From NCBI RefSeq assembly GCF_001939075.1, contig NZ_MPTA01000001.1, positions 434,001-498,000 of the forward strand: 64,000 nt of DNA, written 5' to 3'. Position numbers and translations under genes: made by a program. A model generated the notes under the pieces. The model was not told the origin of the DNA, searched no databases, and was given only the letters and a program-made list of their open reading frames with translations. The DNA is from Paenisporosarcina indica (lineage in GTDB: Bacteria > Bacillota > Bacilli > Bacillales_A > Planococcaceae). This document shows positions 19,867-30,919 of the stretch, in pieces; the stretch's first letter is position 1; the number at the start of each line of letters is the position of its first letter.

Positions 19867-19901
19867 AAAGGAAGACCTTGAAATCGGGTCTTCCTTTCTT
19901 A
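19867..19901 (+). terminator. Terminator after proS
   Basis: AAAGGAAGACC (19867-19877) pairs with GGTCTTCCTTT (19887-19897). Confidence 0.9.
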
Positions 19902-19930
19902 ATTCTACTTTGTGAAAGGGGGCAACATGA

Positions 19931-22900
19931 GTGAGTAATGAACAAGATGCCAAAAGACGATTACAACATTTACTACAGCAACTAGAACTTACAGCTGATG
20001 AATATATGATTCATTTTGAAAAAGCTTCCTTAAGTCGCATGACTGTACATAAAAAAGAACGTGTATGGCGATTCACCATCATATTGGAACAATTATTACC
20101 TTTTAATATGTTTCAGTTATTAACAATGCGATTGCGTGAAAAATTTGCTGGTATTGCGGATGTGAAATTGACACTTCAATGTGAACAGCCTCTAGTGCAA
20201 GCTGAAACGCTTGCTTCGTATTGGCCATTTATTTTGCAGGAAATTGATGATATGTCTCCACCACTTCGAAATCGTTTGCACGCACAAGTCCCTTCATTTA
20301 ATGGGCAAACGGTGTTCTTTACCTGTGCCCATGAAATTGAATTTCGTACGTTGAAAAATAAATACGCCTCGAAAATTTCAGAAGTCTACGCCTCGTATGG
20401 ATTCCCGGTATACCCAATCGATTTTAAGTTAATCGAGGATCAACAAGCTGAACTTGCAGAAGAACAGAAAGCTTTTATGGATCAACGAAAAAGAGAAGAA
20501 GAAGAACTAGGCAAAAAAGCGTTGGAAGATATGCAAAAACGTGATAAAGATCGTCAATCTTCTACTGGAGCCACTTTAAATGGGCCGTTCCAACTTGGGA
20601 CCCCAATTAAATCAACTGAACCGATTCTTGAAATTAAGCTAATACAAGAGGAAGAAAGACGAATCACCATCGAGGGCTTTGTTTTTGATGTTGAAGTCAA
20701 AGAATTACGAAGTGGACGCTCACTACTTACTGTTAAAATTACGGATTACACAGATTCCATATTGGTCAAAATGTTTTCGCGTGATAAAGAAGATGCGGAA
20801 CTTATGGGCTTACTCAAAAAAGGGACATGGTTGAAAGTTCGGGGTTCTGTACAAAACGACACGTTTGTTCGTGATTTAATTGTAATGGCACAAGATATCA
20901 TGGAAATCAAAGTGGACTCACGGAAAGATACGTCACCGGAAGATGAAAAAAGAATCGAACTTCATTTACACACACCAATGAGTCAAATGGATGCTGTATC
21001 TTCCGTAGACGCTTTGGTTAGTCAAGCTGCTAAATGGGGGCATCCTGCTGTAGCTATTACAGATCATGCTGTCGTCCAATCCTTTCCAGATGCGTATGCT
21101 GCTGGGAAAAAACATGGCATTAAAATCATTTATGGACTAGAAGCATACATGGTTAATGACGGTGTGGAAATAGCTTATGAAGAAGAACATCGTGCACTTG
21201 CCGACGCCACTTATGTGGTGTTTGACGTTGAAACAACTGGACTTTCTGCAGTATATGACACGATTATAGAGTTAGCAGCTGTCAAAATTAAAGATGGAAA
21301 TGTCATTGATAAATTTGAAAGCTTTGCCAATCCGCATCACGCGTTATCTGCCACTACCATAAATTTAACAGGCATTACAGATGATATGGTGCGAGATGCA
21401 CCAGAAATTGAAGATGTCATTAAGCGATTCCATGATTGGATTGGTGACAGCATATTGGTTGCACATAATGCGAAATTCGATATGGGCTTTTTATATGTCG
21501 GGTATAAAAAATGTGGACTTGAAAACACCATTCATCCTGTTATCGACACATTAGAGTTATCACGTTTCTTACATCCGGAAATGAAAAACCACCGCTTGAA
21601 CACGATGGCAAAGAAATTTAACATCGAACTTACTCAGCATCATCGTGCTATTTATGACACCGAAGCAACTGGGTTTTTACTACTGAATTTATTGAAAGAA
21701 GCCGAACAAAAAGGGATTCATTACCACGATGAGTTTAATCATCAAACAGGGAATGGAGATGCGTATAAACGGGCACGACCTTCCCATTGTACGTTGCTCG
21801 CTACAAACGAAACAGGATTAAAAAACTTGTTTAAGTTGGTTTCTTATTCTCATATGAACACGTTCTACCGGGTTCCCCGTATCCCGCGATCCATATTATC
21901 AAAACATAGAAATGGGTTATTGATTGGTTCGGGATGTGATAAAGGGGAAGTGTTTGAAGGGCTAATGCAGAAATCACCTGAAGAGGTTGAAGAAATTGCT
22001 AAGTTCTACGATTATCTTGAAATACACCCGAAGGAAGTATATTCACATTTGATTGAGCTTGAACTCGTAAGAGATGAATGGAATCTGGAAGACATCATTA
22101 GAAAAATGATTAAACTCGGTAAAAAACTGGCACTTCCTGTTGTGGCCACGGGTAATGTTCATTATGTACATGAAAATGATGCGATCTTCAGACAAATTCT
22201 TGTTGGGGGACAAGGTGGGGCCAATCCACTGAACCGTCATAAATTGCCGAAAGTTCATTTTCGTACAACGAATGAAATGTTGGATGCCTTTGCATTTTTA
22301 GGTGAAGAAACAGCGAAACAAATTGTCGTAGAGAACACGCATAAAATTTCGGAGAGAATTGAAGACATTAAACCAATAAAAGATGACCTATATACACCTA
22401 AAATTGAAGGGTCAGATGAAGAAGTCCGCATATTGAGCTATGATATGGCCAAAAAGATTTATGGGGAAACGCTTCCTGAAATTGTGGAGGCTCGAATAGA
22501 AAAAGAGTTAACATCGATTATTGGTCACGGATTTGCGGTCATTTATTTAATCTCTCATAAGTTGGTAAAGAAATCTTTGGATGATGGATATTTAGTGGGG
22601 TCACGTGGATCTGTTGGTTCTTCACTAGTAGCAACGCTTATGGAAATAACGGAAGTAAATCCATTAGCACCACATTATATTTGTCCGACTTGTCAGCTTG
22701 CCGAATTCTTTGACGATGGCTCTGTAAGTTCTGGTTTTGACTTACCAAACAAGAACTGTCCGAACTGTGATACTCCTTTCAAAAAGGATGGTCAGGATAT
22801 TCCATTCGAAACTTTCCTTGGTTTTAAAGGAGATAAAGTACCTGATATTGATTTGAACTTTAGTGGTGAGTATCAATCGAAAGCGCATAATTATACGAAA

Positions 22901-24262
22901 GTCTTATTTGGGGAAGATAATGTTTATCGGGCCGGTACAATTGGAACGGTCGCTGAGAAAACAGCATATGGATATGTCAGAGGCTACGCGAATGACCACA
23001 ATCTAACTATGCGCGGTGCAGAAATTGATCGACTTGTTCAAGGGTGTACCGGAGTTAAGCGTTCGACTGGGCAACATCCAGGTGGGATTATCGTAGTTCC
23101 TGATTATATGGACATATTTGATTTTTCACCTATTCAATTTCCAGCCGACGCACAAGACTCTGAATGGAAAACGACACACTTTGACTTCCATTCTATACAT
23201 GATAACTTGTTAAAACTGGATATACTCGGGCACGATGATCCGACAGTAATCCGGATGTTACAAGATTTATCAGGAATCGATCCTAAAACGATTCCGACGG
23301 ATGATCCTGAAGTTATGAAGATTTTTAGTGGTACGGAGTCACTAGGAGTTACGCAAGAACAGATTGGCTGTAAAACTGGAACTTTAGGGATTCCTGAATT
23401 CGGTACTCGGTTCGTACGCCAAATGCTAGAAGAAACGAGACCTTCAACTTTCTCGGAGCTTGTCCAGATTTCTGGTCTTTCGCATGGAACGGATGTATGG
23501 CTAGGCAATGCTCAGGAACTGATTCAAAATGGTACATGTCAACTATCTGACGTGATTGGATGTCGAGATGATATCATGGTCTACTTGATCTACCAAGGTC
23601 TTGATCCATCTTTGGCCTTTAAAATCATGGAATCGGTACGTAAAGGAAAAGGGTTAACACCCGAGTTCGAAGACGATATGAAAAAAAATAATGTGCCTGC
23701 TTGGTATATCGATTCGTGTACAAAGATTAAGTATATGTTCCCGAAAGCCCATGCAGCAGCCTACGTGTTAATGGCTGTTCGTATTGCGTATTTTAAAGTA
23801 CATTTCCCGATTCTTTATTACGCAGCATACTTTACCGTTCGTGCAGCTGATTTTGACTTACATGCTATGACAAAAGGGTCAGCATCGATTCGTGCAAAAT
23901 TAGACGAAATCAATGCCAAAGGGCTGGATGCTGCACCTAAAGAAAAAAGTTTACTGACTGTACTGGAAATTGCACTCGAAATGTGTGAACGAGGGTATCA
24001 TTTTAAGAAGGTGGATTTGTATGAATCCAAAGCAGCTGAATTTGTGATTGATGGAAAAGGTTTGATTCCCCCGTTCAATGCGATTCCTGGACTAGGGACT
24101 AACGTGGCAAAAACAATCGTTGAGTCTAGAAAGAATGGTGAGTTCTTATCTAAAGAAGATTTAGGTCAACGTGGTCGTGTTTCTAAAACATTGATTGAAT
24201 ACATGGATCAACTCGGTTGTTTAGATGGAATGCCAGATGCCAATCAATTGTCACTGTTCTAG
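19931..24262 (+). CDS. polC: DNA polymerase III alpha subunit, Gram-positive PolC type
   Basis: The main replicative polymerase of Bacilli, with built-in 3'-5' proofreading. It is 1443 residues: N-terminal domains, an OB fold (about 240-320), and a PHP domain starting near residue 342 ([14 protein letters not shown]). This PHP domain is split by a DnaQ-type exonuclease from about 427 ([10 protein letters not shown]). A four-cysteine zinc element lies near 918-945 (CPTC...CPNC). The catalytic polymerase motif PDIDLNFSG is near 971. It starts with GTG 19931, after AAAGGGGG; an out-of-frame ATG four bases earlier is not used. Its length is the family norm. Confidence 0.98.
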   Translation: MSNEQDAKRRLQHLLQQLELTADEYMIHFEKASLSRMTVHKKERVWRFTIILEQLLPFNMFQLLTMRLREKFAGIADVKLTLQCEQPLVQAETLASYWPFILQEIDDMSPPLRNRLHAQVPSFNGQTVFFTCAHEIEFRTLKNKYASKISEVYASYGFPVYPIDFKLIEDQQAELAEEQKAFMDQRKREEEELGKKALEDMQKRDKDRQSSTGATLNGPFQLGTPIKSTEPILEIKLIQEEERRITIEGFVFDVEVKELRSGRSLLTVKITDYTDSILVKMFSRDKEDAELMGLLKKGTWLKVRGSVQNDTFVRDLIVMAQDIMEIKVDSRKDTSPEDEKRIELHLHTPMSQMDAVSSVDALVSQAAKWGHPAVAITDHAVVQSFPDAYAAGKKHGIKIIYGLEAYMVNDGVEIAYEEEHRALADATYVVFDVETTGLSAVYDTIIELAAVKIKDGNVIDKFESFANPHHALSATTINLTGITDDMVRDAPEIEDVIKRFHDWIGDSILVAHNAKFDMGFLYVGYKKCGLENTIHPVIDTLELSRFLHPEMKNHRLNTMAKKFNIELTQHHRAIYDTEATGFLLLNLLKEAEQKGIHYHDEFNHQTGNGDAYKRARPSHCTLLATNETGLKNLFKLVSYSHMNTFYRVPRIPRSILSKHRNGLLIGSGCDKGEVFEGLMQKSPEEVEEIAKFYDYLEIHPKEVYSHLIELELVRDEWNLEDIIRKMIKLGKKLALPVVATGNVHYVHENDAIFRQILVGGQGGANPLNRHKLPKVHFRTTNEMLDAFAFLGEETAKQIVVENTHKISERIEDIKPIKDDLYTPKIEGSDEEVRILSYDMAKKIYGETLPEIVEARIEKELTSIIGHGFAVIYLISHKLVKKSLDDGYLVGSRGSVGSSLVATLMEITEVNPLAPHYICPTCQLAEFFDDGSVSSGFDLPNKNCPNCDTPFKKDGQDIPFETFLGFKGDKVPDIDLNFSGEYQSKAHNYTKVLFGEDNVYRAGTIGTVAEKTAYGYVRGYANDHNLTMRGAEIDRLVQGCTGVKRSTGQHPGGIIVVPDYMDIFDFSPIQFPADAQDSEWKTTHFDFHSIHDNLLKLDILGHDDPTVIRMLQDLSGIDPKTIPTDDPEVMKIFSGTESLGVTQEQIGCKTGTLGIPEFGTRFVRQMLEETRPSTFSELVQISGLSHGTDVWLGNAQELIQNGTCQLSDVIGCRDDIMVYLIYQGLDPSLAFKIMESVRKGKGLTPEFEDDMKKNNVPAWYIDSCTKIKYMFPKAHAAAYVLMAVRIAYFKVHFPILYYAAYFTVRAADFDLHAMTKGSASIRAKLDEINAKGLDAAPKEKSLLTVLEIALEMCERGYHFKKVDLYESKAAEFVIDGKGLIPPFNAIPGLGTNVAKTIVESRKNGEFLSKEDLGQRGRVSKTLIEYMDQLGCLDGMPDANQLSLF

Positions 24263-24269
24263 GCTTTAT

Positions 24270-24298
24270 TTGCACTGAACACTTTCGTATGGTATGAT
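24270..24298 (+). promoter_or_regulatory. SigA promoter of the rimP-nusA-infB operon
   Basis: TTGCAC (24270-24275), 17-base spacer, TATGAT (24293-24298), starting seven bases after the polC stop. A transcript would begin near 24305 and meet a terminator hairpin within about 30-50 bases. Confidence 0.65.
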
Positions 24299-24330
24299 TT
24301 GTATAACAAGTTGTTGATAGATTTACGGCT

Positions 24331-24358
24331 AAAGAGTGGGATTTCCCGCTCTTTTCTG
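24331..24358 (+). terminator. Leader terminator (attenuator candidate) before rimP-nusA
   Basis: AAAGAGTGGGA (24331-24341) pairs with TCCCGCTCTTT (24344-24354), with one G-T pair and a two-base loop, then T-rich sequence. It lies between the operon promoter at 24270 and rimP, so it can end transcripts of the operon early as well as polC read-through. In B. subtilis nusA is known to regulate its own operon by NusA-stimulated termination in the leader, which this layout would fit. Confidence 0.8.
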
Positions 24359-24396
24359 TTTGTTTTGTCGAAAATAAGTTGTGGCAGGAGGCAAAT

Positions 24397-24873
24397 ATGA
24401 GCAAAATTATTGAAGTTATAGAAGAGCTTGTGACGCCCATTGTTGAAGAATTAAATTTGGAACTCATCGATACAGAATTCGTAAAAGAAGGTCGTAATTG
24501 GTTTTTACGAATTTATGTTGACACACCTCAAGGTGGAATAGACATTGAACATTGCGCACTTGTAAGTGAGCGTATCAGTGAAGTGTTAGATGCAAAAGAT
24601 CCTATTGAGCAAAACTACTTTTTAGAAGTTTCTTCTCCAGGTGCTGAACGCCCATTGAAAAAAGAGAGTGATTTTGAACGTGCTATTGGTAAATTCATTC
24701 ATGTGAAAACATACGAGCCAGTTAATGGTTTGAAAGAGTTTGAAGGTACTTTAACTGCATATAGCGAACAAGGTCTTGAAATGGATGTACGTATTAAAAC
24801 GAGAAAAATTAAAGTTCAACTTACAAAAGAGAAAGTTGCTTTCGCACGATTAGCAATTAATTTCTCTGCATAA
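24397..24873 (+). CDS. rimP: Ribosome maturation factor RimP
   Basis: Needed for assembly of the 30S subunit. It is 158 residues. The N-terminal alpha/beta domain contains FVKEGRNWFLRIYVD and IDIEHCALVSERIS; the C-terminal domain is Sm-like. The start is ATG 24397 with AGGAGG just upstream. The frame could be opened from TTG 24379, but that would put the ribosome-binding site inside the gene. It leads the rimP-nusA-ylxR-ylxQ-infB operon conserved across Bacilli (ylxS in B. subtilis). Confidence 0.96.
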   Translation: MSKIIEVIEELVTPIVEELNLELIDTEFVKEGRNWFLRIYVDTPQGGIDIEHCALVSERISEVLDAKDPIEQNYFLEVSSPGAERPLKKESDFERAIGKFIHVKTYEPVNGLKEFEGTLTAYSEQGLEMDVRIKTRKIKVQLTKEKVAFARLAINFSA

Positions 24874-24897
24874 TGTGAATGTAGGAGTGAAGGGAAA

Positions 24898-26034
24898 ATG
24901 GCTAATGAATTGCTAGATGCATTGACAGCTCTTGAAAAACAAAAAGGGATTTCACGAGAAGTGTTAATCGAAGCGATTGAAGCGGCGCTAGTTACAGCGT
25001 ATAAACGAAATTTTAATCAAGCGCAAAATGTTCGAGTTGACTTAAACCTAGACAAAGGTTCAATGCGTGTATTCTCTCGTAAAGATGTTATGGAAGAAGT
25101 TCTCGACGAGCGATTACATATCTCATTAGCAGATGCAAAACAGGTAAATCCAGCGTTTGAACTTGGTGACATTGTGGAACAGGAAGTAACACCTAGAAAC
25201 TTCGGTCGGATTGCAGCACAAACTGCTAAACAAGTAGTGACTCAGCGTGTTCGTGAAGCAGAACGCGGCTTGATTTATGAAGAATATGTTGACCGTGAAG
25301 AAGACATTGTGAATGGGATAGTTGAGCGTCTTGATGCGCGTAATATTTATGTAGGAATAGGTAAAGTGGAAGCGGTATTACCGGCGAATGAACAAATTCC
25401 AACGGAAACCTATCGTCCGCATGAGCGTATTAAAGTGTTTATTACGAAAGTTGAACGTACTACACGTGGACCACAAGTATTCGTATCACGCACACACCCT
25501 GGTTTACTTCGTCGCTTATTTGAGATGGAAGTTCCTGAAATATTCGATGGCATTGTTGAAATTAAATCGATTGCACGTGAAGCGGGCGATCGTTCTAAGA
25601 TTTCAGTAGTAGCTCACAATCAAGATGTGGATCCAGTAGGTTCATGTGTAGGCGCAAAAGGATCGCGTGTGCAAACAATTGTAAATGAATTAAATGGTGA
25701 AAAAATAGATATCGTTGAATGGTCAGAAGACCCAATGATTTTTGTGGCAAATGCTCTTAGCCCTTCAAAAGTGCTAGATGTTCAAGTACATGAAGAAGAT
25801 AAATCAACTACCGTTGTAGTTCCAGATTATCAATTATCACTAGCTATTGGTAAACGTGGACAAAATGCACGTTTAGCTGCCAAATTGACTGGGTGGAAAA
25901 TTGATATTAAGAGTGAAACAGATGCTCGCGAATTGGGGATTTATCCATCTGCTCATGCAAATTATGTATTGGTAGAGGATGCGAACGAAGAAAATCACGA
26001 AGACGACTTTGATCTATATCAAGACGAAGAATAA
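24898..26034 (+). CDS. nusA: Transcription termination/antitermination factor NusA
   Basis: Binds RNA polymerase and nascent RNA, promoting pausing and intrinsic termination. It is 378 residues: an N-terminal polymerase-binding domain ([18 protein letters not shown]...), an S1 domain (about 135-200), and two KH domains. The first KH has [13 protein letters not shown] and the second [24 protein letters not shown]. The C-terminus is short and acidic, without the repeat domains of the E. coli protein, as usual in Gram-positives. A leader terminator upstream of rimP may mediate autoregulation. Confidence 0.98.
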   Translation: MANELLDALTALEKQKGISREVLIEAIEAALVTAYKRNFNQAQNVRVDLNLDKGSMRVFSRKDVMEEVLDERLHISLADAKQVNPAFELGDIVEQEVTPRNFGRIAAQTAKQVVTQRVREAERGLIYEEYVDREEDIVNGIVERLDARNIYVGIGKVEAVLPANEQIPTETYRPHERIKVFITKVERTTRGPQVFVSRTHPGLLRRLFEMEVPEIFDGIVEIKSIAREAGDRSKISVVAHNQDVDPVGSCVGAKGSRVQTIVNELNGEKIDIVEWSEDPMIFVANALSPSKVLDVQVHEEDKSTTVVVPDYQLSLAIGKRGQNARLAAKLTGWKIDIKSETDARELGIYPSAHANYVLVEDANEENHEDDFDLYQDEE

Positions 26035-26053
26035 ACAAAGAGGGTGAATTTTG

Positions 26054-26332
26054 ATGTCGAATCAAAAAAAAATACCTTTACGAAAATGCGTTGCAACAGG
26101 CGACATGTTACCCAAAAAAGACATGATTCGTATTGTTCGATCTAAAGAAGGCGAAGTTTCGGTAGACTTAACTGGCAAAAAGTCCGGTCGTGGAGCCTAT
26201 GTATCAAAAACCAAACAAGCACTTGAAATCGCAAAAAAACGAAAAGTTTTAGATAATCAATTGGAAGCAAAAATACCGGAGAGCATTTTTGAAGAATTGT
26301 TATCTGTGATTGAAAGAGAGCAAATCACATGA
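26054..26332 (+). CDS. ylxR: YlxR-family RNA-binding protein (RnpM type)
   Basis: A 92-residue basic protein with the DUF448 signature RKCVATGDMLPKKDMIRIVR and GRGAYVSK. YlxR of B. subtilis has been reported to interact with the RNase P RNA and reduce its activity (RnpM). The start is ATG 26054, preceded by GAGGGTG eight to nine bases upstream; TTG 26051 just before is less likely. It overlaps ylxQ by four bases (ATGA), within the nusA-infB operon. Confidence 0.93.
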   Translation: MSNQKKIPLRKCVATGDMLPKKDMIRIVRSKEGEVSVDLTGKKSGRGAYVSKTKQALEIAKKRKVLDNQLEAKIPESIFEELLSVIEREQIT

Positions 26333-26646
26333 AAGAACAGCAACAAGTTTTACAACTTCTTGGTCTAGCAGTCGGTGCAAGAAAGTTGATTACCGGAGAA
26401 GAACTAGTTGTGAAGGAAATTAGAAAGAATGCTAAACTAGTTATCATTTCTTCGGATGCATCAGAAAACACCATGAAAAAAATTCAAGATAAATGTAAGT
26501 TTTACAACGTTGAGTTACATGTCTTCGGGACTCGATACGATCTCGGACATGCTACAGGAAAAGAGACCCGTGTGGTTCTCGCAATTACTGATGACGGTTT
26601 CGCAAAGAAACTGTCCGGACTTCTCAACGAAATTAACCGGGGGTGA
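26329..26646 (+). CDS. ylxQ: YlxQ, L7Ae-family ribosomal/K-turn-binding protein
   Basis: A 105-residue protein of the L7Ae/L30e family, which bind kink-turn RNA. The fold's signature is visible in [15 protein letters not shown] (recognition loop) and [16 protein letters not shown]. The exact RNA partner in vivo is not settled. It overlaps ylxR by ATGA, and infB starts five bases after its stop, so the three are tightly coupled. The downstream reading frame that runs into infB from 26510 is only the upstream opening of the infB frame. Confidence 0.93.
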   Translation: MKEQQQVLQLLGLAVGARKLITGEELVVKEIRKNAKLVIISSDASENTMKKIQDKCKFYNVELHVFGTRYDLGHATGKETRVVLAITDDGFAKKLSGLLNEINRG

Positions 26647-26650
26647 CCAA

Positions 26651-29251
26651 ATGACCAAATTACGGGTGCATGAATATGCGAAGCAAATTAATAAAACAAG
26701 TAAAGAAGTTATTGATCAATTAGGCAAGTTAAATGTGCAAGTGACAAATCATATGTCTACATTAGAAGGCGATGCAGTTTCAAAATTAGATTCTGTTTAT
26801 AAAAAGCCAGCAGCTACAACGCAACAACAGCCAACACAAAGTAAGCCAACACAAAGTACTAACAGCTCACAAGGCGACCGTCCACAGAGTAACCGACCAC
26901 AAGGAACTGGTTCTCAAGGTAACCGCCCACAAGGGTCAGGATACCAAGGTAATCGCTCACAAGGATCTAGTTCAAGCACACAAGGTAGCCGACCACAAGG
27001 AACAGGATACCAAGGCAACCGTCCACAAGGATCAAGTTCAAGCACACAAGGTAGCCGTCCACAAGGGACAGGATACCAAGGCAACCGCCCACAAGGGTCA
27101 GGTTCAAGCACACAGGGTAGCCGTCCACAAGGATCAGGATACCAAGGCAACCGTTCACAAGGATCTGCTTCACAAGGTAGTCGTCCACAAAACACTACAC
27201 CAGCAAAACCTTCAAGCGGAGAAAGTCGCGGAATGTCAACTAGTACACCGTCACGTGATAAGCAAAAACCTGTGACAACGACACCTGGCGATGGACGTAA
27301 ACAAGAGCAAGGTGCTCAAACGAAAGAAAAGAAAGTATTTGGACCGAATCGTCCTGCAGGATCAAGCTTCCAAGGCCGCGGTGGTGGTGGAAATCATCGT
27401 CCGGGAACTGGAAACCGTGCTGGTGGAAGAAACAAAGGGAAACAAAATCGTCAACCAGTAGCACCACCAGTACCGAAAAAAGAAAAAGAATTACCTGAAA
27501 AAATCACTTTCTATGAATCATTGTCAGTTGGTGAGCTAGGTAAAAAATTAGGTAGAGAGCCATCTGAAATCATCAAGAAATTATTCTTGCTTGGTGTAAT
27601 GGCTACAATCAATCAAGAATTAGATAAAGATGCAATCGAATTGATTTGTGCTGAATACGGTGTTGAAGTGGAAGAAGAAATCCGTATTGATATTTCTGAT
27701 TTAGAAGGATATTTCGAAGGCGAAAATGAAGAACCAGGTGTTCAGATGGAACGACCACCAGTTGTTACAATAATGGGGCACGTTGACCATGGTAAAACAA
27801 CACTTCTAGATTCTATTCGTAAAACAAAAGTTACTGCTGGTGAAGCTGGTGGGATTACACAACATATTGGTGCTTATCAAGTCGTAGAAAACGGCAAGAA
27901 AATCACATTCCTTGATACACCTGGTCACGCAGCTTTCACAACAATGCGTGCACGTGGTGCACGTGTTACTGATATTACAATTTTAGTTGTTGCAGCGGAC
28001 GACGGCGTTATGCCTCAAACGGTTGAAGCGATAAACCATGCAAAAGCTGCCGAGGTTCCAATAATTGTTGCCGTGAATAAAATGGATAAACCATCTGCTA
28101 ATCCTGAACGTGTGATGCAAGAATTAACTGAACACGGTTTAGTATCTGAAGAATGGGGCGGAGAAACAATATTCGCACCAATTTCAGCACTAAAAGGTGA
28201 CGGCATTGATAACTTGTTAGAAATGGTTCTACTTGTTTCTGAAGTAGCCGAGCTAAAAGCAGATGCAAACCGTCGTGCAATTGGTACAGTTATTGAAGCA
28301 CAACGTGATAAAGGCCGCGGTTCTGTTGCTACACTTCTAGTTCAAGATGGAACACTTAAAATCGGGGACCCAATCGTTGTCGGTCATACATTTGGCCGTG
28401 TACGTGCAATGGTCAACGATTTAGGACGTCGTGTAAAAGAAGCAGGTCCAAGTACACCTGTTGAAATTACTGGATTAAATGATGTACCACAAGCCGGTGA
28501 CCGTTTTGTTGTCTTTGAAGATGAGAAAACTGCTCGACAAGTAGGAGAATCACGTGCTTCAACTGCTTTACAAGCACAACGTTCTGAGAAAACACGTGTA
28601 ACTCTAGATAACTTATTTGATCAAATGAAACAGGGCGAAATGAAAGAACTGAATATCATTGTAAAAGCAGACGTTCAAGGTTCTGTTGAAGCAATGGCAG
28701 CATCTCTCATGAAACTTGAAGTAGAAGGCGTTAATGTTCGAATCATCCATACAGGTGCTGGCGCAATTACGGAATCAGATATTTCACTTGCTGCTGCTTC
28801 AAATGCAATTGTTGTTGGTTTTAACGTACGTCCTGATACAAATGCAAAACGTGCTGCTGAAGCTGAAGGTGTAGATATTCGTTTACATCGTGTAATTTAT
28901 AAAGTAATCGAAGAAATTGAAGCTGCAATGACTGGATTATTGGATCCTGAGTTCCAAGAAAAAATCATTGGTCAAGCGGAAGTTCGCGAAACGTTTAAAG
29001 TTACGAAGATTGGTACAATTGCCGGAAGTTATGTAACAGAAGGTAAAATCGCTCGTGATAGTGGAATTCGTGTCATTCGTGACAGCATTGTTATATTTGA
29101 AGGCGAATTAGATTCACTAAAACGATTTAAAGACGATGCAAAAGAAGTTGCAAAAGGGTATGAATGTGGGATAACAGTGAAAAACTATAATGATGTCCAA
29201 GAAGGCGACATTATCGAATCATTCGTAATGGAAGAGATTAAACGTAAATGA
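26651..29251 (+). CDS. infB: Translation initiation factor IF-2
   Basis: GTPase that brings initiator fMet-tRNA to the 30S subunit and joins the 50S. The start is ATG 26651 ([20 protein letters not shown]), with GGGGGTG upstream; the frame is open further upstream but without support. It is 866 residues. Residues 1-60 form the N1 domain, and about 60-275 is a low-complexity Gln/Gly/Ser/Arg/Pro linker made of tandem repeats. A second IF2_N domain follows near 290. The G domain has GHVDHGKT (about 376-383), DTPGH and NKMD, and domains II-IV follow. It is longer than the 716-residue B. subtilis protein because of the linker. It overlaps ylxP by ATGA. Confidence 0.98.
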   Translation: MTKLRVHEYAKQINKTSKEVIDQLGKLNVQVTNHMSTLEGDAVSKLDSVYKKPAATTQQQPTQSKPTQSTNSSQGDRPQSNRPQGTGSQGNRPQGSGYQGNRSQGSSSSTQGSRPQGTGYQGNRPQGSSSSTQGSRPQGTGYQGNRPQGSGSSTQGSRPQGSGYQGNRSQGSASQGSRPQNTTPAKPSSGESRGMSTSTPSRDKQKPVTTTPGDGRKQEQGAQTKEKKVFGPNRPAGSSFQGRGGGGNHRPGTGNRAGGRNKGKQNRQPVAPPVPKKEKELPEKITFYESLSVGELGKKLGREPSEIIKKLFLLGVMATINQELDKDAIELICAEYGVEVEEEIRIDISDLEGYFEGENEEPGVQMERPPVVTIMGHVDHGKTTLLDSIRKTKVTAGEAGGITQHIGAYQVVENGKKITFLDTPGHAAFTTMRARGARVTDITILVVAADDGVMPQTVEAINHAKAAEVPIIVAVNKMDKPSANPERVMQELTEHGLVSEEWGGETIFAPISALKGDGIDNLLEMVLLVSEVAELKADANRRAIGTVIEAQRDKGRGSVATLLVQDGTLKIGDPIVVGHTFGRVRAMVNDLGRRVKEAGPSTPVEITGLNDVPQAGDRFVVFEDEKTARQVGESRASTALQAQRSEKTRVTLDNLFDQMKQGEMKELNIIVKADVQGSVEAMAASLMKLEVEGVNVRIIHTGAGAITESDISLAAASNAIVVGFNVRPDTNAKRAAEAEGVDIRLHRVIYKVIEEIEAAMTGLLDPEFQEKIIGQAEVRETFKVTKIGTIAGSYVTEGKIARDSGIRVIRDSIVIFEGELDSLKRFKDDAKEVAKGYECGITVKNYNDVQEGDIIESFVMEEIKRK
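26880..27195 (+). repeat. In-frame tandem repeat coding the IF-2 linker
   Basis: A 66-bp unit coding about [20 protein letters not shown] occurs in tandem. The block TTCAAGCACACA recurs at 26971, 27037 and 27103, exactly 66 bases apart, with shorter partial units (QGNRPQGSG) on both sides. Copies differ mainly at third positions (CGT/CGC/CGA, GGA/GGG), so the repeats are not brand new or are under selection on the protein. Confidence 0.9.
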
Positions 29252-29526
29252 TTGCCTACGCGGAATGCGAGTTCATCATTCCGACGTCGCACTCGTTAAA
29301 AGAGAAGCGCGCTGTTTTACAGCGCATGCTTACTCGAACGAAGCAAAAGTTTAATGTGTCGATTTCTGAAATTGATCACCAAGACCTTTGGCAAAGAACA
29401 AGGATTGCGATTGTGTGTGTTGCTTCATCAATCGATGCAAGTGATCGCGAACTAACTCATGCCATTAACTACTTGGAGTCATATCCAGAATGGGAAAGAG
29501 CGGAGACCATCCGTGAACATCTATAG
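29248..29526 (+). CDS. ylxP: YlxP, DUF503-family protein
   Basis: A 92-residue protein of the DUF503 family, with the typical start [25 protein letters not shown] and the [23 protein letters not shown] segment. Members lie between infB and rbfA in most Bacilli, suggesting a role in ribosome assembly or translation, but the function is not established. It overlaps infB by four bases (ATGA). rbfA starts 22 bases after its stop. Confidence 0.93.
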   Translation: MIAYAECEFIIPTSHSLKEKRAVLQRMLTRTKQKFNVSISEIDHQDLWQRTRIAIVCVASSIDASDRELTHAINYLESYPEWERAETIREHL

Positions 29527-29548
29527 ATAGAACAGAGGTGAAGCCATC

Positions 29549-29902
29549 ATGGCGAATCGCTCAAATCGAGTAGCAGAACAAATGAAAAAAGAATTAGGCG
29601 AAATCATCAGACGTAGACTTAAGGACCCGCGTATTGGGTTTGTAACGGTGACAGATGTTGAAGTTACTGGAGATCTGCAACAAGCAACTGTCTATATTAC
29701 AGTGTTAGGCAACGATAAGAACCGTGTAGAAACATTAAAAGGTTTAGCAAAAGCAAAAGGATTTATTCGTACCGAAATTGGTCAACGTATTCGTTTACGC
29801 CGGACCCCAGAACTCAATTTTGAATTTGACGAGTCCTCAGTTTACGGGAATAAAATCGATAATTTGCTTAGACAAATCGAAAAAACTGAAGAATCCGAGT
29901 AA
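29549..29902 (+). CDS. rbfA: Ribosome-binding factor A
   Basis: Small KH-fold protein (117 residues) that binds 16S rRNA helix 1 during late 30S maturation and is important in the cold. The conserved start [43 protein letters not shown] and the later [20 protein letters not shown] are intact. The start has GAGGTG. A terminator follows, closing the rimP-rbfA operon, so truB begins a new or read-through unit. Confidence 0.97.
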   Translation: MANRSNRVAEQMKKELGEIIRRRLKDPRIGFVTVTDVEVTGDLQQATVYITVLGNDKNRVETLKGLAKAKGFIRTEIGQRIRLRRTPELNFEFDESSVYGNKIDNLLRQIEKTEESE

Positions 29903-29909
29903 CAAAAAG

Positions 29910-29943
29910 AAGTCTGCGAAACTAAGTTTTAGCAGACTTTTTT
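29910..29943 (+). terminator. Terminator after rbfA
   Basis: AGTCTGC (29911-29917) pairs with GCAGACT (29932-29938); the loop contains a further GAAACT/AGTTTT pairing. A T-run follows. Confidence 0.9.
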
Positions 29944-29986
29944 CCTATTTACTTATTACATAAAACAAACAAAGGAGTGGGAGCGA

Positions 29987-30919
29987 ATGCAAAACGGCAT
30001 TCTTCCGCTATGGAAAGAAAAAGGGATGACCTCTCATGACTGCGTATTCAAACTGCGCAAAATATTAAAAATGAAACGCATTGGTCATACAGGTACACTA
30101 GATCCGAGTGTTGAAGGAGTACTGCCTATTTGTTTAGGTGAATCGACAAAAGTAGCGGAGTATTTGACAAACGCAGGAAAACTTTACGAAGCTGAAGTGA
30201 CGATCGGCTCATCAACAACCACAGAAGATGCTGACGGTGAAATTGTTGACGTAAATCATTCATTAAAACAATTTTCTAGAGAAGAAATATTGACAGCATT
30301 GACAGCATTGACTGGCACAATTGACCAAACTCCACCTATGTATTCCGCGGTAAAAGTTAATGGGAAAAAACTATATGAATATGCGAGAGCTGGGATTGAA
30401 GTCGAAAGACCAACTAGACAAGTGACAATCTATGAGCTAACCCTTTTAAGTGAAGAGTATACTTTTACAGGAGAAGTTATTTCATTTAGAATCCGCGTGG
30501 CATGCAGTAAAGGAACCTATATCCGAACGCTTGCAGTTCAAATTGGTGAAAAACTTGGGTTCCCTGCACATATGTCACATCTAGTACGAACAGCTTCGGG
30601 AACCTTTACACCAGACAAATGTCTAACATTAAGTCAAGTACAAGAGCGAGTGGACAATGAGACACTAGAAGAATATTTGTATGATCTCGATTATGCACTT
30701 CATGATATGCCGAAAATTGAAGTGACTAGTACCTTTGAAAAGTCCATTCAAAATGGACAAGTGTTAGACGCAGTTGATGTACTAAGTAAACACGAAAGAA
30801 TTGTTTTTACGAAGGATGAGCAAGCAATTGCGGTCTATATTAAACATCCTACAAAAGAAGGTAAGATGAAACCGGAGAAAATGTTTAATCGCTTAGTGAC
30901 GGAGGAAGAGTCGAAATGA
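29987..30919 (+). CDS. truB: tRNA pseudouridine-55 synthase
   Basis: Isomerises uridine 55 in the tRNA T-loop. It is 310 residues, with the catalytic Asp in HTGTLDPSVEGVLPICLG (about residues 35-52) and the conserved KVNGKKLYEYAR and CSKGTYIRTLA segments. A C-terminal PUA-like domain follows. Together with TrmFO at 4.8 kb it modifies the T-arm of tRNA. It overlaps ribF by four bases (ATGA). Confidence 0.97.
   Translation: MQNGILPLWKEKGMTSHDCVFKLRKILKMKRIGHTGTLDPSVEGVLPICLGESTKVAEYLTNAGKLYEAEVTIGSSTTTEDADGEIVDVNHSLKQFSREEILTALTALTGTIDQTPPMYSAVKVNGKKLYEYARAGIEVERPTRQVTIYELTLLSEEYTFTGEVISFRIRVACSKGTYIRTLAVQIGEKLGFPAHMSHLVRTASGTFTPDKCLTLSQVQERVDNETLEEYLYDLDYALHDMPKIEVTSTFEKSIQNGQVLDAVDVLSKHERIVFTKDEQAIAVYIKHPTKEGKMKPEKMFNRLVTEEESK

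Noticed and set aside
26914-27195. Minus-strand frame inside infB encoding a repetitive Cys/Arg/Leu/Pro protein
   Set aside because: It is the mirror of the IF-2 tandem repeats; no ribosome-binding site, and the plus-strand gene is certain.
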